Shown here: positions 28,023 to 36,401 of the stretch, in pieces | How positions within the stretch are numbered: position 1 is the first letter of the stretch | How the letters are laid out: each line of letters starts with the position of its first letter | Assembly (NCBI GenBank): GCA_038250675.1 | Contig: JBBSCB010000011.1 | Location: 22,258-86,257, forward strand | Source of the DNA: JAICUF01 sp038250675 | GTDB lineage: Bacteria; Gemmatimonadota; Gemmatimonadetes; Gemmatimonadales; GWC2-71-9 | Direction of reading: 5' to 3' | DNA: 64,000 nucleotides | The notes under the pieces: generated by a model | Told to the model about the DNA's origin: nothing | Seen by the model: only the letters and a program-made list of their open reading frames with translations | The model's database searches: none | Made by a program: the position numbers and the translations under genes

Positions 28023-29456
28023 TCAGGCAGTGCCGCTCGCGAAGACCGGATAGCCGGCCGCCTTCCAGGCGTTGAGTCCGCCATTCAGCTCGACGACATT
28101 CCCAAAGCCGCGGGCGCTGAGCACGCTCGCGCCGATAGCGGACCGTCCGCCCGACTGGCACTGCAGCACCACCATGCGGTCGCGCGGCACCGAGTCGGCC
28201 CGATCCGGCAGCTGGCCGAGCGGAATGTTCACGGCGCCGGGCAGCCGCCCCGAGGCATATTCGGTCTGCGCGCGCACGTCCACCACCGCCACGTCGCCCG
28301 CCCGGAGCCGTTCCGCAAGCTCAGCCGCGGTGATCTGGCGGATCGACGCCGCGTGTCCGCCGGCGGCCCATCGCTCCACCTCGTTGGCGCCGGCATAGCC
28401 CGCCATGCGATCGAGCCCGATCATGGCGAGATCGCGGACGGCGTCCCCGACACCCCGCTCCCGCCGCTCGTCCGCGATGAGATAGATGTCGCGGTCGTAG
28501 GGCACCAGCCAGCCGGCCCACGTGCTGAAGCTGCGGTCCAGCGGAACGTTGATGGATCCGGGCACGTGGCCGGCCGCGAAGTTGGCGGCGGTCCGGGAGT
28601 CGATGACGACCGCGCCGGCGGCGATGGCGTCCATGAGGCGATCGATGCCGACGCGCACCGGATGCTGGAGCGCGCCACGCATCCGCGGCCCCAGCCGGTT
28701 GATCGACTTCATGGTGGCAAAGTAGGTCGGCGGCTCCGGCTGGCCCGCGAGGACCATCTCGACGAAGGTGTCTTCGTCCTTCACGCCGAGCGCCCAGTTG
28801 AAGAGGCATTCGTAGCCCAGGGTGCTCTGGGGCATTGCGCTGAGCGACTTGCCGCAGGCGGAGCCGGCGCCATGCCCGGGCCAGATCTGCAGGTAATCCG
28901 GCAGCCGCCGGAACCGCTGGAGCGAGCAGAAGAGCTCGCGCGCGGCCGCTTCCATGGTCCCCACCATCTGCACGGCACGCTCGAGCAGGTCGGGGCGTCC
29001 CACGTCGCCGGCAAAAAGGAAATCGCCCGTGAAGGCGCCGATCGGCCGATCGCCGACCGCGGTATCGGTGACGAGGAAGCTCAGGTGCTCCGGCGTGTGC
29101 CCCGGCGTATGCAGCGCCTCGAAATGCACGGCGCCCACGTCGAATGTCGACCCGTCACCCAGGAGCTGCGCCCCGGATTCGGCCGCAAACACGTAGCTCC
29201 ACGCATCGCCGCCCGCGTTGGAGAGCAACAGCTGCGCGCCGGTCTGGACCGCGAGCTCCCGGCTGCCGGAGACGAAGTCGGCGTGAATGTGCGTCTCCGT
29301 CACACACGAGATCCGGAGGTTCTCGGCGCGGGCCGACTCGACGTACTGCTCGTACCCACGGTTCGGATCGATGACGATGGCCTCGCCCGTGCGGCCGCAG
29401 CCGACCAGATAGCTCGCCTGCGCGAGCTTGGCGTCGTAGAACCGGCGAAAGATCAT
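28023..29456 (-). CDS. Metallo-beta-lactamase-fold persulfide dioxygenase-like protein with two rhodanese domains
   Basis: 477 residues. The N-terminal ~250 residues are ETHE1-like: ETHIHADFVSG, HTPGHTPEHLSF and FAGDVGRPDLL supply the mononuclear iron ligands. A first rhodanese domain (about 265-355) has no cysteine at its active loop (IADERRERG). The second (about 375-470) has the cysteine in LQCQSGGRSA. This order is like CstB, which oxidises persulfides and transfers sulfane sulfur. The ATG at 29456 sits just after a hairpin that masks its GAGGG site. Confidence 0.88.
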   Translation of the reverse strand: MIFRRFYDAKLAQASYLVGCGRTGEAIVIDPNRGYEQYVESARAENLRISCVTETHIHADFVSGSRELAVQTGAQLLLSNAGGDAWSYVFAAESGAQLLGDGSTFDVGAVHFEALHTPGHTPEHLSFLVTDTAVGDRPIGAFTGDFLFAGDVGRPDLLERAVQMVGTMEAAARELFCSLQRFRRLPDYLQIWPGHGAGSACGKSLSAMPQSTLGYECLFNWALGVKDEDTFVEMVLAGQPEPPTYFATMKSINRLGPRMRGALQHPVRVGIDRLMDAIAAGAVVIDSRTAANFAAGHVPGSINVPLDRSFSTWAGWLVPYDRDIYLIADERRERGVGDAVRDLAMIGLDRMAGYAGANEVERWAAGGHAASIRQITAAELAERLRAGDVAVVDVRAQTEYASGRLPGAVNIPLGQLPDRADSVPRDRMVVLQCQSGGRSAIGASVLSARGFGNVVELNGGLNAWKAAGYPVFASGTA

Positions 29457-29459
29457 GGT

Positions 29460-29491
29460 CCCTCAATCGTCGCTGCGGAAAGCGTTGAGGG
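29460..29491 (-). promoter_or_regulatory. Leader hairpin masking the ribosome-binding site of the persulfide dioxygenase gene
   Basis: On the minus strand CCCTCAA (29491-29485) pairs with TTGAGGG (29466-29460), which holds the Shine-Dalgarno three bases before the ATG at 29456. The loop adds a 4-bp CGCT/AGCG stem separated by a 4-nt bulge. Translation would need the stem to open. Confidence 0.55.
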
Positions 29492-29530
29492 CAAGGGTCC
29501 AAGCCCGGCGGACCGGAACCCACGCCTTGA

Positions 29531-29580
29531 CGCCGGCGCCGGCCGGTGGCACCGTCTCTCTTCGTGCCCCGGCGCCGGCG
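29531..29580. repeat. GC-rich 12-bp dyad between divergent genes
   Basis: CGCCGGCGCCGG (29531-29542) and CCGGCGCCGGCG (29569-29580) are perfect complements. An inner GGCAC/GTGCC pair is offset by a 5-nt bulge. It lies between the divergent persulfide dioxygenase and propeller-lipoprotein genes. The arms are also self-complementary, so part of the match is low complexity. Confidence 0.4.
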
Positions 29581-29663
29581 GGTCTGGACCGCCGGCGTGT
29601 GTGCGATCCCGGAGCGGCGGCGTCCCCCCAGCACTCTCCTGCAGCGATCGGAGCCGGCCTACG

Positions 29664-30809
29664 ATGCTTGTCTCAGCGCGCCCCGGGCGGATGGCTCGCC
29701 TCGTTCCGCCGATCCTGCTGCTGCTCGCCATGCCCGCGTGCTCTCACAGCGACGCTTTCTCCCCGCATGACACGACCATCAGCGGCCCGCTCACGGCCGG
29801 CGATCCGGTTCGGCTCACGTACAATCCGCAGGCCGATCTCGAGCCCGCGTGGCTGCCCGACGGCACGGCGGTGATCTATGCCTTTGGCGTCACCGATCTC
29901 CGGCAGGGCGACCAGTGCCTCGGCGTCATGGCCGCGGCGGGTGGCACGCTCCTGCGACAGATCTGCAATTCGGGCACCTTCGCCGCCGACACCACCGACC
30001 TCTACAGCTGGCCCGCGGTCGCCGATGACGGCCGGCTCGCCTATTTCCGCAGCTCCTACCGGGTCGGGGGCAGTTCAGGCGGCGGGCGCCTGGCCATCGC
30101 TCCGCTGACCGCGCCGGACTCCATCACGATCGTCACCACGTTTCCGCGGAGCACCGCCGCGGCGTTCTATCTGCAGCCGGCCTACGTCCATTGGCTGGAC
30201 GCCGGCCGGCTCGTCTTCCTCGGCCTCGTTGACACGCCGATTCAGCCCTTCGGAGTCGGCAACCTGCTGGTTCGCAACGGGCACGACGCGCTCATCGCCG
30301 ACCTGGCCACCGCCCCCGCCGTCCTGAGCACCGTGCCCGGCACCGCCTACGCCACCTCGGTGGCGACGGCCGCCGGCAATCCGGACCTCATCTACTACAC
30401 GCTGGCTGGCGACTCTCGCATCCTGGCCCGGCAGCTCTCGGCCGGCGCCGTCACGACGGTCCATGATTTCGGTGCAGCCCGCATCGTGCGGGATGTCTCC
30501 TGGGCCGGCGGCCGCTTTGCGGCGATCGTCGACGGGCTGGTGCAGGTCTACCAGGACACCGGCCATCCGATCCAGAACGACCAGGCCGGCCGGCTCTTTG
30601 TCGTCGATGGCGCGAGCGGGACGGAAGCCGAGCTGACACTCGCGAACACGTTGTTCAGGCATCCCACTGTGGCGCCGGACGGCGCATCGGTCGTCGTGGA
30701 AGGATACCCGCTTACCATCACGCCGATCTTCAATTCGGCGGGCGGGGTGATCGGGTACGACACCACCATCGTGGCGCCGAGCGACATCTACAGATTCACC
30801 GCTCCGTGA
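29664..30809 (+). CDS. Beta-propeller-like lipoprotein (copy 1)
   Basis: 381 residues from ATG 29664; ATG 29691 is an alternative. The signal ends in LLAMPAC, a lipobox. The mature part has TolB/WD40-like repeats: PAWLPDGTAVIYAF, YSWPAVADDGRLAYF, LFRHPTVAPDGASVVVEGY. It is about one-third identical by eye to the next gene, with common landmarks (DRY/DLYSWP, GDSRIL, GAARIVRD). Probably an outer-membrane or periplasmic surface lipoprotein partner of the downstream TonB receptor. Ligand unknown. Confidence 0.75.
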   Translation: MLVSARPGRMARLVPPILLLLAMPACSHSDAFSPHDTTISGPLTAGDPVRLTYNPQADLEPAWLPDGTAVIYAFGVTDLRQGDQCLGVMAAAGGTLLRQICNSGTFAADTTDLYSWPAVADDGRLAYFRSSYRVGGSSGGGRLAIAPLTAPDSITIVTTFPRSTAAAFYLQPAYVHWLDAGRLVFLGLVDTPIQPFGVGNLLVRNGHDALIADLATAPAVLSTVPGTAYATSVATAAGNPDLIYYTLAGDSRILARQLSAGAVTTVHDFGAARIVRDVSWAGGRFAAIVDGLVQVYQDTGHPIQNDQAGRLFVVDGASGTEAELTLANTLFRHPTVAPDGASVVVEGYPLTITPIFNSAGGVIGYDTTIVAPSDIYRFTAP

Positions 30810-31936
30810 CGCATCGGGCACCGAATCGCCGTGGGGTGTGGCGAGCGTCGGTCGTCGCGCTCGCCATCGCTGCATGCGATCACGCGGCTCCGTTCACCGT
30901 CGCCGATCAGCACATGGCCGGGCCGTTCACCACCGGCTCCCCCCGGCCCATCACCTACAGCCCGGCGGATGATCGCACACCGGCGTGGCTGCCTGATGGG
31001 TCCAGCGTCATCTATTCCAGCGAGCAGCCCGATCGCCACGACCAGGACCGCTGTCTCCTCGTGCTTCCGGCCGGCGGCGGCACCGTCCAGCGAACGATCT
31101 GTAATCAGGTGCTGAGCTTCGACGACACCACCGACCGCTACGAGTCCCCCGCCGTCGGCCCCGACAGCCAGCTCATGTACGTCCACGTCGAATCGCGGAT
31201 CGGACTCCAGAAGGGGCCGGACCAGTTCCTGATGCTCGGGACGCTGGCCGACCCGCTCGCCGCCCGCGTGGTCTCGCCGATTCCGTATTTCGCATCCAGC
31301 GGGCGCACCCACAATGCGGTCTCGCAGATCCACCCGGCGGGGCCGGGGCGCTTCGTGTTCCTGGGCCAGATGCTCTTTTATGAGGGATCGACGTTCCTGC
31401 CGGACACCTTCTATACCGGGCTCGACGTGGTCGTGGCCGACGTGCGGAACGGCGCGTCAATGCTGACCGTCCTGCCGGGCACCGACTATGCCTCCGGCGT
31501 CGCGGTAGATCCGGCCGCGCCCGACGTAGTCTACTTCACCCTCGGCGGTGACTCGCGGGTCTACCGCCAGCTCCTGGACGGGGGCGCCCCGACCGTCGTC
31601 TTTGACTTCGGCGCCGGTCACATCGTGCGCGATGCGCAGGTGGCCGGCAGCCGCCTGGTTGCGGTGCTGGACGGGAGCGTGCTCTACCAGCTCGAGAGCG
31701 CGCACGGGTACGTTCAGCGCGATGAGGGCGGCGATCTCGCCATGGTCGATCTGGTGTCAGGCTCCGCCCAGCTCTTCACGCTTGGGTCCACCCTTTTCCG
31801 CCGGCCGGCCATCTCGCCCGCCGGCGACCGCTTCGTGGTGGAGGCCTCGCCGCGCGTCCCCGTACACGTCGTCGCGCAATCCGACTTTACCGCCATCAAC
31901 CACCGGCCCGACCTATGGCTCTTCGACCTGCCATGA
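30806..31936 (+). CDS. Beta-propeller-like lipoprotein (copy 2)
   Basis: 376 residues from GTG 30806, overlapping the stop of copy 1. The N-terminus VVALAIAAC is a lipobox. Repeats such as PAWLPDGSSVIYSS, YESPAVGPDSQLMYV and LFRRPAISPAGDRFVVEAS place it in the same propeller family as copy 1. Shared blocks (GGDSRVYRQLL, GAGHIVRDAQVAGSRL) show a tandem duplication. Its stop overlaps the ATG of the TonB receptor, so all three are one transcript. Confidence 0.75.
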   Translation: MTHRAPNRRGVWRASVVALAIAACDHAAPFTVADQHMAGPFTTGSPRPITYSPADDRTPAWLPDGSSVIYSSEQPDRHDQDRCLLVLPAGGGTVQRTICNQVLSFDDTTDRYESPAVGPDSQLMYVHVESRIGLQKGPDQFLMLGTLADPLAARVVSPIPYFASSGRTHNAVSQIHPAGPGRFVFLGQMLFYEGSTFLPDTFYTGLDVVVADVRNGASMLTVLPGTDYASGVAVDPAAPDVVYFTLGGDSRVYRQLLDGGAPTVVFDFGAGHIVRDAQVAGSRLVAVLDGSVLYQLESAHGYVQRDEGGDLAMVDLVSGSAQLFTLGSTLFRRPAISPAGDRFVVEASPRVPVHVVAQSDFTAINHRPDLWLFDLP

Positions 31937-34713
31937 TCCCGCTCCAGCGCAGCGGCTGGACCCTCGCCCTGCTGCTGGCCATGCCGGCGGCCGGCGCGGC
32001 CCAGGCGACCGGGGCACTGAGCGGCCACGTTCGTGATGCGGCCACCGGGCGCGGCATCGCCGGCGCGCTGGTGACCATCGAGGAGGGCCGCCGCGGCGCC
32101 GTCACCGATACCAGCGGCGCCTACCGCATCCGCGAGGTGCGAAGCGGCACCTATCGAATGCAGATTCGCGGTATTGGCTATCGACCGGTATCACCTGCGG
32201 ACGTGCCCGTCCAATCGGGGCAGACCACCGTGCTCGACGTCGCGCTGCAGGCGGAAGCCGTCCAGCTGGCCCCGGTCACCGTCGAGAGCAGTGATCCGGT
32301 GCTCGATCCGCTGGCCACCGCCACCGAGCAGACCATCACCGCCCAGGACCTGCGACAGCTGCCGGTCAGCTCGCTGGAGGAGGCCGTCGCGCTCTCCGCC
32401 GGCGCGGTCGGGGAGAGCTACCGGGGCGGTCGCCTCGGCCAGGAGTCGTTCATCATCGACGGGCTCGGCGTCAAGAATCAGCTCGACGCATCCACCGGGT
32501 CGCTGGGGCTCCGGATTCCGCCCGACATCCTCACCGAGGCCTCGCTGGTGACCAACGGGTTCTCGGCCCGCTATGGTCAGGCGCTGTCCGGGCTCATCAA
32601 CGCCGTCACCAAGGACGGCGGCGAGCGGTGGTCGGGCCGCGCCGCGTACGAAACCGATCGCCCCTTCGGTCAGCGCTGGGACCTGGGGCTGGATCGCATG
32701 GTGCTGGAGGCGGACGGGCCCGTCACCGGCGGCATCCGCGCGCTGGCGTCGGTCGATGCCACGGGGCGCCTCGATGCCGACCCGGTGAATGCGTCGGCGC
32801 CGACCAACCCGCTGGATCCGCGCAGTGACAATCCCTACATGCTCCCGCACAACAGCGGGGAGCAGCTGAACCTGGCCGGGAAGCTGACCATTCCCTTTGC
32901 CGGCCACGAGACGCTGCGGCTCTTCGGCCTGCGCTCGACCGACCAGCGGCTGCTCTATGATCCGGCGTACAAGTACGATGAGAACTTTGCCCCGGCGAGC
33001 CGGACGGCGGGCAGCCTGATGAGCGCGCATTTGCAGCATGCGTCCGGCCCCGCCGCCCCCATCCCGATCGTGGCGGACCTCCGCGTCGCCTACTTCCACC
33101 GCGACTTCGTCCGCGGCGCGCTCACTGACCAGCCGGACTACAAGTTTGGTGCATTCACCGGCAGCACCTTCCGTTTCGTCGGTGAAGACCTGGCGCGGGC
33201 GCAGGACACCACTACCGCCGATGCGCCGATCGCCGGATTCAGCCGGCCGGGCTATACCGACAATTCACCGTGGGGAGTGCCGGCGTTCTTCCTCGGCGAC
33301 GCCTCGCGCGGGGGCATCGCCTGGAACCGCTTCGGCGAGCTGCGCAGCCAGCTCGACGTCACGATCGGGGCCGGCTCTGCCGCCGACGTCTATGTCGGTG
33401 GTGAAGTCGTGCGCCAGAGGGTGGAGACGTTCCAGCGCGTCCTCGGCTACCTGCCCGCGGGTGACAGCGTCCCCGCGCCGACCGCCTCAACCTTTACGCC
33501 GCTTGCCGCGGCCGCCTACGTCGAAACCCAGGTGCGGGCGAGTGACCTGGCCTTCACCGCCGGCATCCGATACGACCGCTTCGACAGCCGCGCCGATCTT
33601 CCCGGACAGACCGGCGGCGCCCACCAGAAGATCAATCCGCGCATCGCGGTGTCCACGGTGCTGAAGGGCGCGACGGTCGTCGCCAGCGTCGGCGGGTTCA
33701 GTCAGGCGCCCGACTATCAGTACCTGGTGGACGCGGCGTTCGACGATACCACGCGCACCGGCCGCTTCCGTGCCGGCAACCCCAACCTCGGCTTCGAGCG
33801 GTCGTGGCAGTACGAACTCAGCGTGCGGGCCCGGCCCCACAACGGCATCTCGGTCAAGACCGGTGTCTTCGTGAAGCGGCTGGAGAACCTCGTCTCGTCG
33901 GTGCCGCTCGGCGCCAACGCGGACTCGTCGTTCTTCGGCAATGACGACTACGGCACGGTCCGCGGGTTCGAAGTGCTTTTCGACCGGGAAGTGCGCGGCG
34001 GCTGGGGCATCAAGGCCTCCTACGCACTCCAGTCCGCAATGGCGACATCGACCAGCGCCTTCCTCCTGCGTCGCACGATCACGGTGGACCCGCTCACCCA
34101 CGACACGATCTTTCCAGCCAAGGTGGAGTTTCCGCTCGACTACGATCGCCGCCACAGCCTGACGGTGATCCTGCGGGGCCAGGCGTCCCCCGGGGCGGGC
34201 CCGCGACTGCTGGGCGTACGCCCGCTGGCGGGGTTCGAGCTGGCCGTCATCGGCCGTTACTTGTCGGGCCTGCCCTTCACCCGGCGCGCCGCCGGCGTCG
34301 ACACCCTGCTCGGTGGACCCAACGGCTCGCGTCTTCCGTCCACCTCCACCGTCGACCTGCTGCTTCGCCGGCCGCTCGAGATCGGCGGGCTGCGCGGCAG
34401 CGTGTACTTCGACGCACGCAATGTCCTCAACCGCCGGAACATCATCGCGGTGCGCCGGGACACCGGCGTGCCGCAGGCAGACGCCGTCTCGGTCGCCATG
34501 ATGGCGCAGGCCGCGTACACGGCGCATCCGGAACCGATCCCGTATGAGTCGCCCCGGTACCGAAGCTTTGCCGACGTCAACGGCGACGGCGTGATCCAGG
34601 GCCCCGGTGAGCTGCTGCCGCTGTATCAGGCGGCAGCCGAGGACTACACGCAACCCATCTTTGCCTACGGGCCGCCCCGCGTCGCGCGCATCGGGTTCGA
34701 ACTGCTGTTCTGA
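31933..34713 (+). CDS. TonB-dependent receptor with carboxypeptidase-regulatory N-domain
   Basis: 926 residues. The signal peptide ends GAAQA. A CarboxypepD_reg-like domain follows (about 28-105: LSGHVRDAATGRGIAGALVTIEE). Then comes a plug domain with SSLEEAVALSAGA and IDGLGVKNQLD, and a barrel ending RVARIGFELLF. EF-hand-like DVNGDGVIQGPGEL near the C-terminus may bind calcium. The start is ATG 31933, overlapping copy 2 of the lipoproteins. In SusCD-like logic the lipoproteins could be its surface lids, although they are not SusD-like. Confidence 0.88.
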   Translation: MIPLQRSGWTLALLLAMPAAGAAQATGALSGHVRDAATGRGIAGALVTIEEGRRGAVTDTSGAYRIREVRSGTYRMQIRGIGYRPVSPADVPVQSGQTTVLDVALQAEAVQLAPVTVESSDPVLDPLATATEQTITAQDLRQLPVSSLEEAVALSAGAVGESYRGGRLGQESFIIDGLGVKNQLDASTGSLGLRIPPDILTEASLVTNGFSARYGQALSGLINAVTKDGGERWSGRAAYETDRPFGQRWDLGLDRMVLEADGPVTGGIRALASVDATGRLDADPVNASAPTNPLDPRSDNPYMLPHNSGEQLNLAGKLTIPFAGHETLRLFGLRSTDQRLLYDPAYKYDENFAPASRTAGSLMSAHLQHASGPAAPIPIVADLRVAYFHRDFVRGALTDQPDYKFGAFTGSTFRFVGEDLARAQDTTTADAPIAGFSRPGYTDNSPWGVPAFFLGDASRGGIAWNRFGELRSQLDVTIGAGSAADVYVGGEVVRQRVETFQRVLGYLPAGDSVPAPTASTFTPLAAAAYVETQVRASDLAFTAGIRYDRFDSRADLPGQTGGAHQKINPRIAVSTVLKGATVVASVGGFSQAPDYQYLVDAAFDDTTRTGRFRAGNPNLGFERSWQYELSVRARPHNGISVKTGVFVKRLENLVSSVPLGANADSSFFGNDDYGTVRGFEVLFDREVRGGWGIKASYALQSAMATSTSAFLLRRTITVDPLTHDTIFPAKVEFPLDYDRRHSLTVILRGQASPGAGPRLLGVRPLAGFELAVIGRYLSGLPFTRRAAGVDTLLGGPNGSRLPSTSTVDLLLRRPLEIGGLRGSVYFDARNVLNRRNIIAVRRDTGVPQADAVSVAMMAQAAYTAHPEPIPYESPRYRSFADVNGDGVIQGPGELLPLYQAAAEDYTQPIFAYGPPRVARIGFELLF

Positions 34714-34726
34714 CGGCGGCGCACAC

Positions 34727-34761
34727 ACGACGGCCCGCCGGAAGCTCCGGCGGGCCGTCGT
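34727..34761. terminator. Bidirectional terminator, 16-bp perfect stem
   Basis: ACGACGGCCCGCCGGA (34727-34742), loop AGC and TCCGGCGGGCCGTCGT (34746-34761) lie between the convergent TonB receptor and ferritin-like genes. There is no long T-run, but this is the strongest hairpin in the window. Confidence 0.8.
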
Positions 34762-34782
34762 GGTCTGTGTGTTCAGCCCAAG

Positions 34783-35547
34783 TCAGGTGATGAACGGCGT
34801 CACGATCGCCAGCACCTCATTCTTGGTCAGCGGCTCGTCAAACGCTTCCGTCGCCGCGTCTGAGGCGGCCAGCGTGATGCCGAGCTGCACATGGTTGTCT
34901 TCACCGGCGTAGGTCGCCGCCAACGCGCTGACGTCGGTCTGGGCCTGCGTGATCCAGCCCTTCTGCCCGCGCAGGCGGCGGATCTCCGCGGCATGGCGTG
35001 CCTCCACCGAGTGGATCTGAAGGGCCGTCTGCAGCACCGAGCTGCCGATGAGGTTGCCGGCCTGCCCCTTGTACGCCCGCACGCCGGTGTCCTCGAAGCC
35101 CTGCGCGACGGCCTGGTAGGTGGTGTAGTTGGTCAGCACGTCGGCGAACGCGCCCTTGGCCGTCAGGTCGATTGGCGGCTTGGCCACCGCGGCGGTGCCC
35201 AGCACGCTCTGGAGCAGCGCGACGTGCGCCGTCTCGTGGTTGCTGATCTGCTGGAAGACCGGCATGTCCGCCGCCGGAATGAGGCCGCTGGTCGCGAGCC
35301 CCTGCACGTAGAAATCTGCCTCCAGATATTCCAGCGTCAGCGCAAAATTGAGCACATCGATGACCGCCTGTGGCAGGGTGCCCTGCGCAAAGGCGTCCTT
35401 GGCCATGAAGGCCAGTGCCGCCGGCACCGACGCCGCGGCGATGGCGGCGCTGAGCGAGCCGCCCCGGCGCAGCATGTCCCGCCGGGACACGATTCGAGCC
35501 ACCAGTTCGGGGTCTTCGATCGTGTCGAGAATGGTCTGCGTGTTCAT
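34783..35547 (-). CDS. Tat-exported ferritin-like protein (copy 1)
   Basis: 254 residues from ATG 35547. SRRDMLRRGGSLSAAIAAASVPAA is a twin-arginine signal ending near AFAQG. The four-helix core carries ligand-type residues: EYLEADFYV, SNHETAHVALL (ExxH) and HSVEARHAAEIRRLRG (ExxH), as in the ferritin_2 family. It could bind a di-metal centre and store or oxidise iron outside the cytoplasm. It lies 14 bp downstream of a paralogue. Confidence 0.85.
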   Translation of the reverse strand: MNTQTILDTIEDPELVARIVSRRDMLRRGGSLSAAIAAASVPAALAFMAKDAFAQGTLPQAVIDVLNFALTLEYLEADFYVQGLATSGLIPAADMPVFQQISNHETAHVALLQSVLGTAAVAKPPIDLTAKGAFADVLTNYTTYQAVAQGFEDTGVRAYKGQAGNLIGSSVLQTALQIHSVEARHAAEIRRLRGQKGWITQAQTDVSALAATYAGEDNHVQLGITLAASDAATEAFDEPLTKNEVLAIVTPFIT

Positions 35548-35561
35548 GATCGGATCCCCGT

Positions 35562-36266
35562 TCAAGGCAGGTTGGACGCGTCGATGGTGGCCGTGACGTA
35601 GGTCCCGGCAGCGGCGAGCACGGCGGACGGCACCTTGGCGCCGTCGAGACCGTTGGCGGTGATCACGTCGTCACCGGCAAAGCCGGCGGAGGGCGATTTC
35701 GGCGCCAGCAGATCGCGAATGACCGCGGCGTGGCGCGCCTCCACCGACACGATCTTTCCCGCGGCGAGCAGATAGTTGGCATCCTGGATGAGCGGGCCGG
35801 CGCCGTTGTACGCCGAGACGCCGAGGTCCTCGAACGTCTTGGCGGTCGTCAGCACGCTGGTGCGGTCGCTGAACGTCACCGACGAGAAGTCGAACTGCAG
35901 CGTCGCCACGGCGTTGGCGGCCAGCGCGGCCTTGAAGAAGTCCCGGTGGATGACCTCGTGATCGCGCACGTCCGTCAGGATCTGCTGCTCGGCCGCGGTG
36001 ATGCCGCTGTAGAAACTGCTCACGACCTTCACGTAGAACGCGGCCTCGAGCTGCTCCAGCACGTAGGCGTAATTGAGCACGGCGGTGTCGCCGGTACCCA
36101 GGCTCACCGACGCGCCCGGGCCCACGGTCTTGTCGCTGCTGCAGCCGACCGCCGCAACCCCGATCGTGATGCCGGACCACTTGAGAAACGTCCGGCGGCT
36201 GGTGGCCCGGGTGAGCTGGCCGAGAAAGGCGAGTTCCCGCCCTCCCGACTCATGATCTGTTTGCAT
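35562..36266 (-). CDS. Tat-exported ferritin-like lipoprotein (copy 2)
   Basis: 234 residues from ATG 36266, with GGGGGA upstream. TSRRTFLKWSGITIGVAAVGC combines a twin-arginine motif with a lipobox-like cysteine, so it may be a lipidated Tat substrate. The core has EQLEAAFYVKVV, RDHEVIHRDFFK (ExxH) and VSVEARHAAVIRDL, parallel to copy 1. Paired genes of this sort are known in several Gram-negative phyla but are functionally uncharacterised. Confidence 0.83.
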   Translation of the reverse strand: MQTDHESGGRELAFLGQLTRATSRRTFLKWSGITIGVAAVGCSSDKTVGPGASVSLGTGDTAVLNYAYVLEQLEAAFYVKVVSSFYSGITAAEQQILTDVRDHEVIHRDFFKAALAANAVATLQFDFSSVTFSDRTSVLTTAKTFEDLGVSAYNGAGPLIQDANYLLAAGKIVSVEARHAAVIRDLLAPKSPSAGFAGDDVITANGLDGAKVPSAVLAAAGTYVTATIDASNLP

Positions 36267-36401
36267 GCAACAGTCCCCCTGTTCGAGTTGATAATGCGTC
36301 ACGTCGCATCCTTGCCGCAGCCGCCGGCTTGCCGGCCCTTCACTGGGGCGTACTCCGGGTACGACCGGAACGGGGGATTGGATTGGTTCAATCGCCCTCC
36401 A

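Noticed and set aside
29531..29580. Specific regulator-binding palindrome between the divergent genes
   Set aside because: The arms are made of CGCCGG repeats and are self-complementary, so the dyad may be due to base composition. Listed as a low-confidence repeat only.
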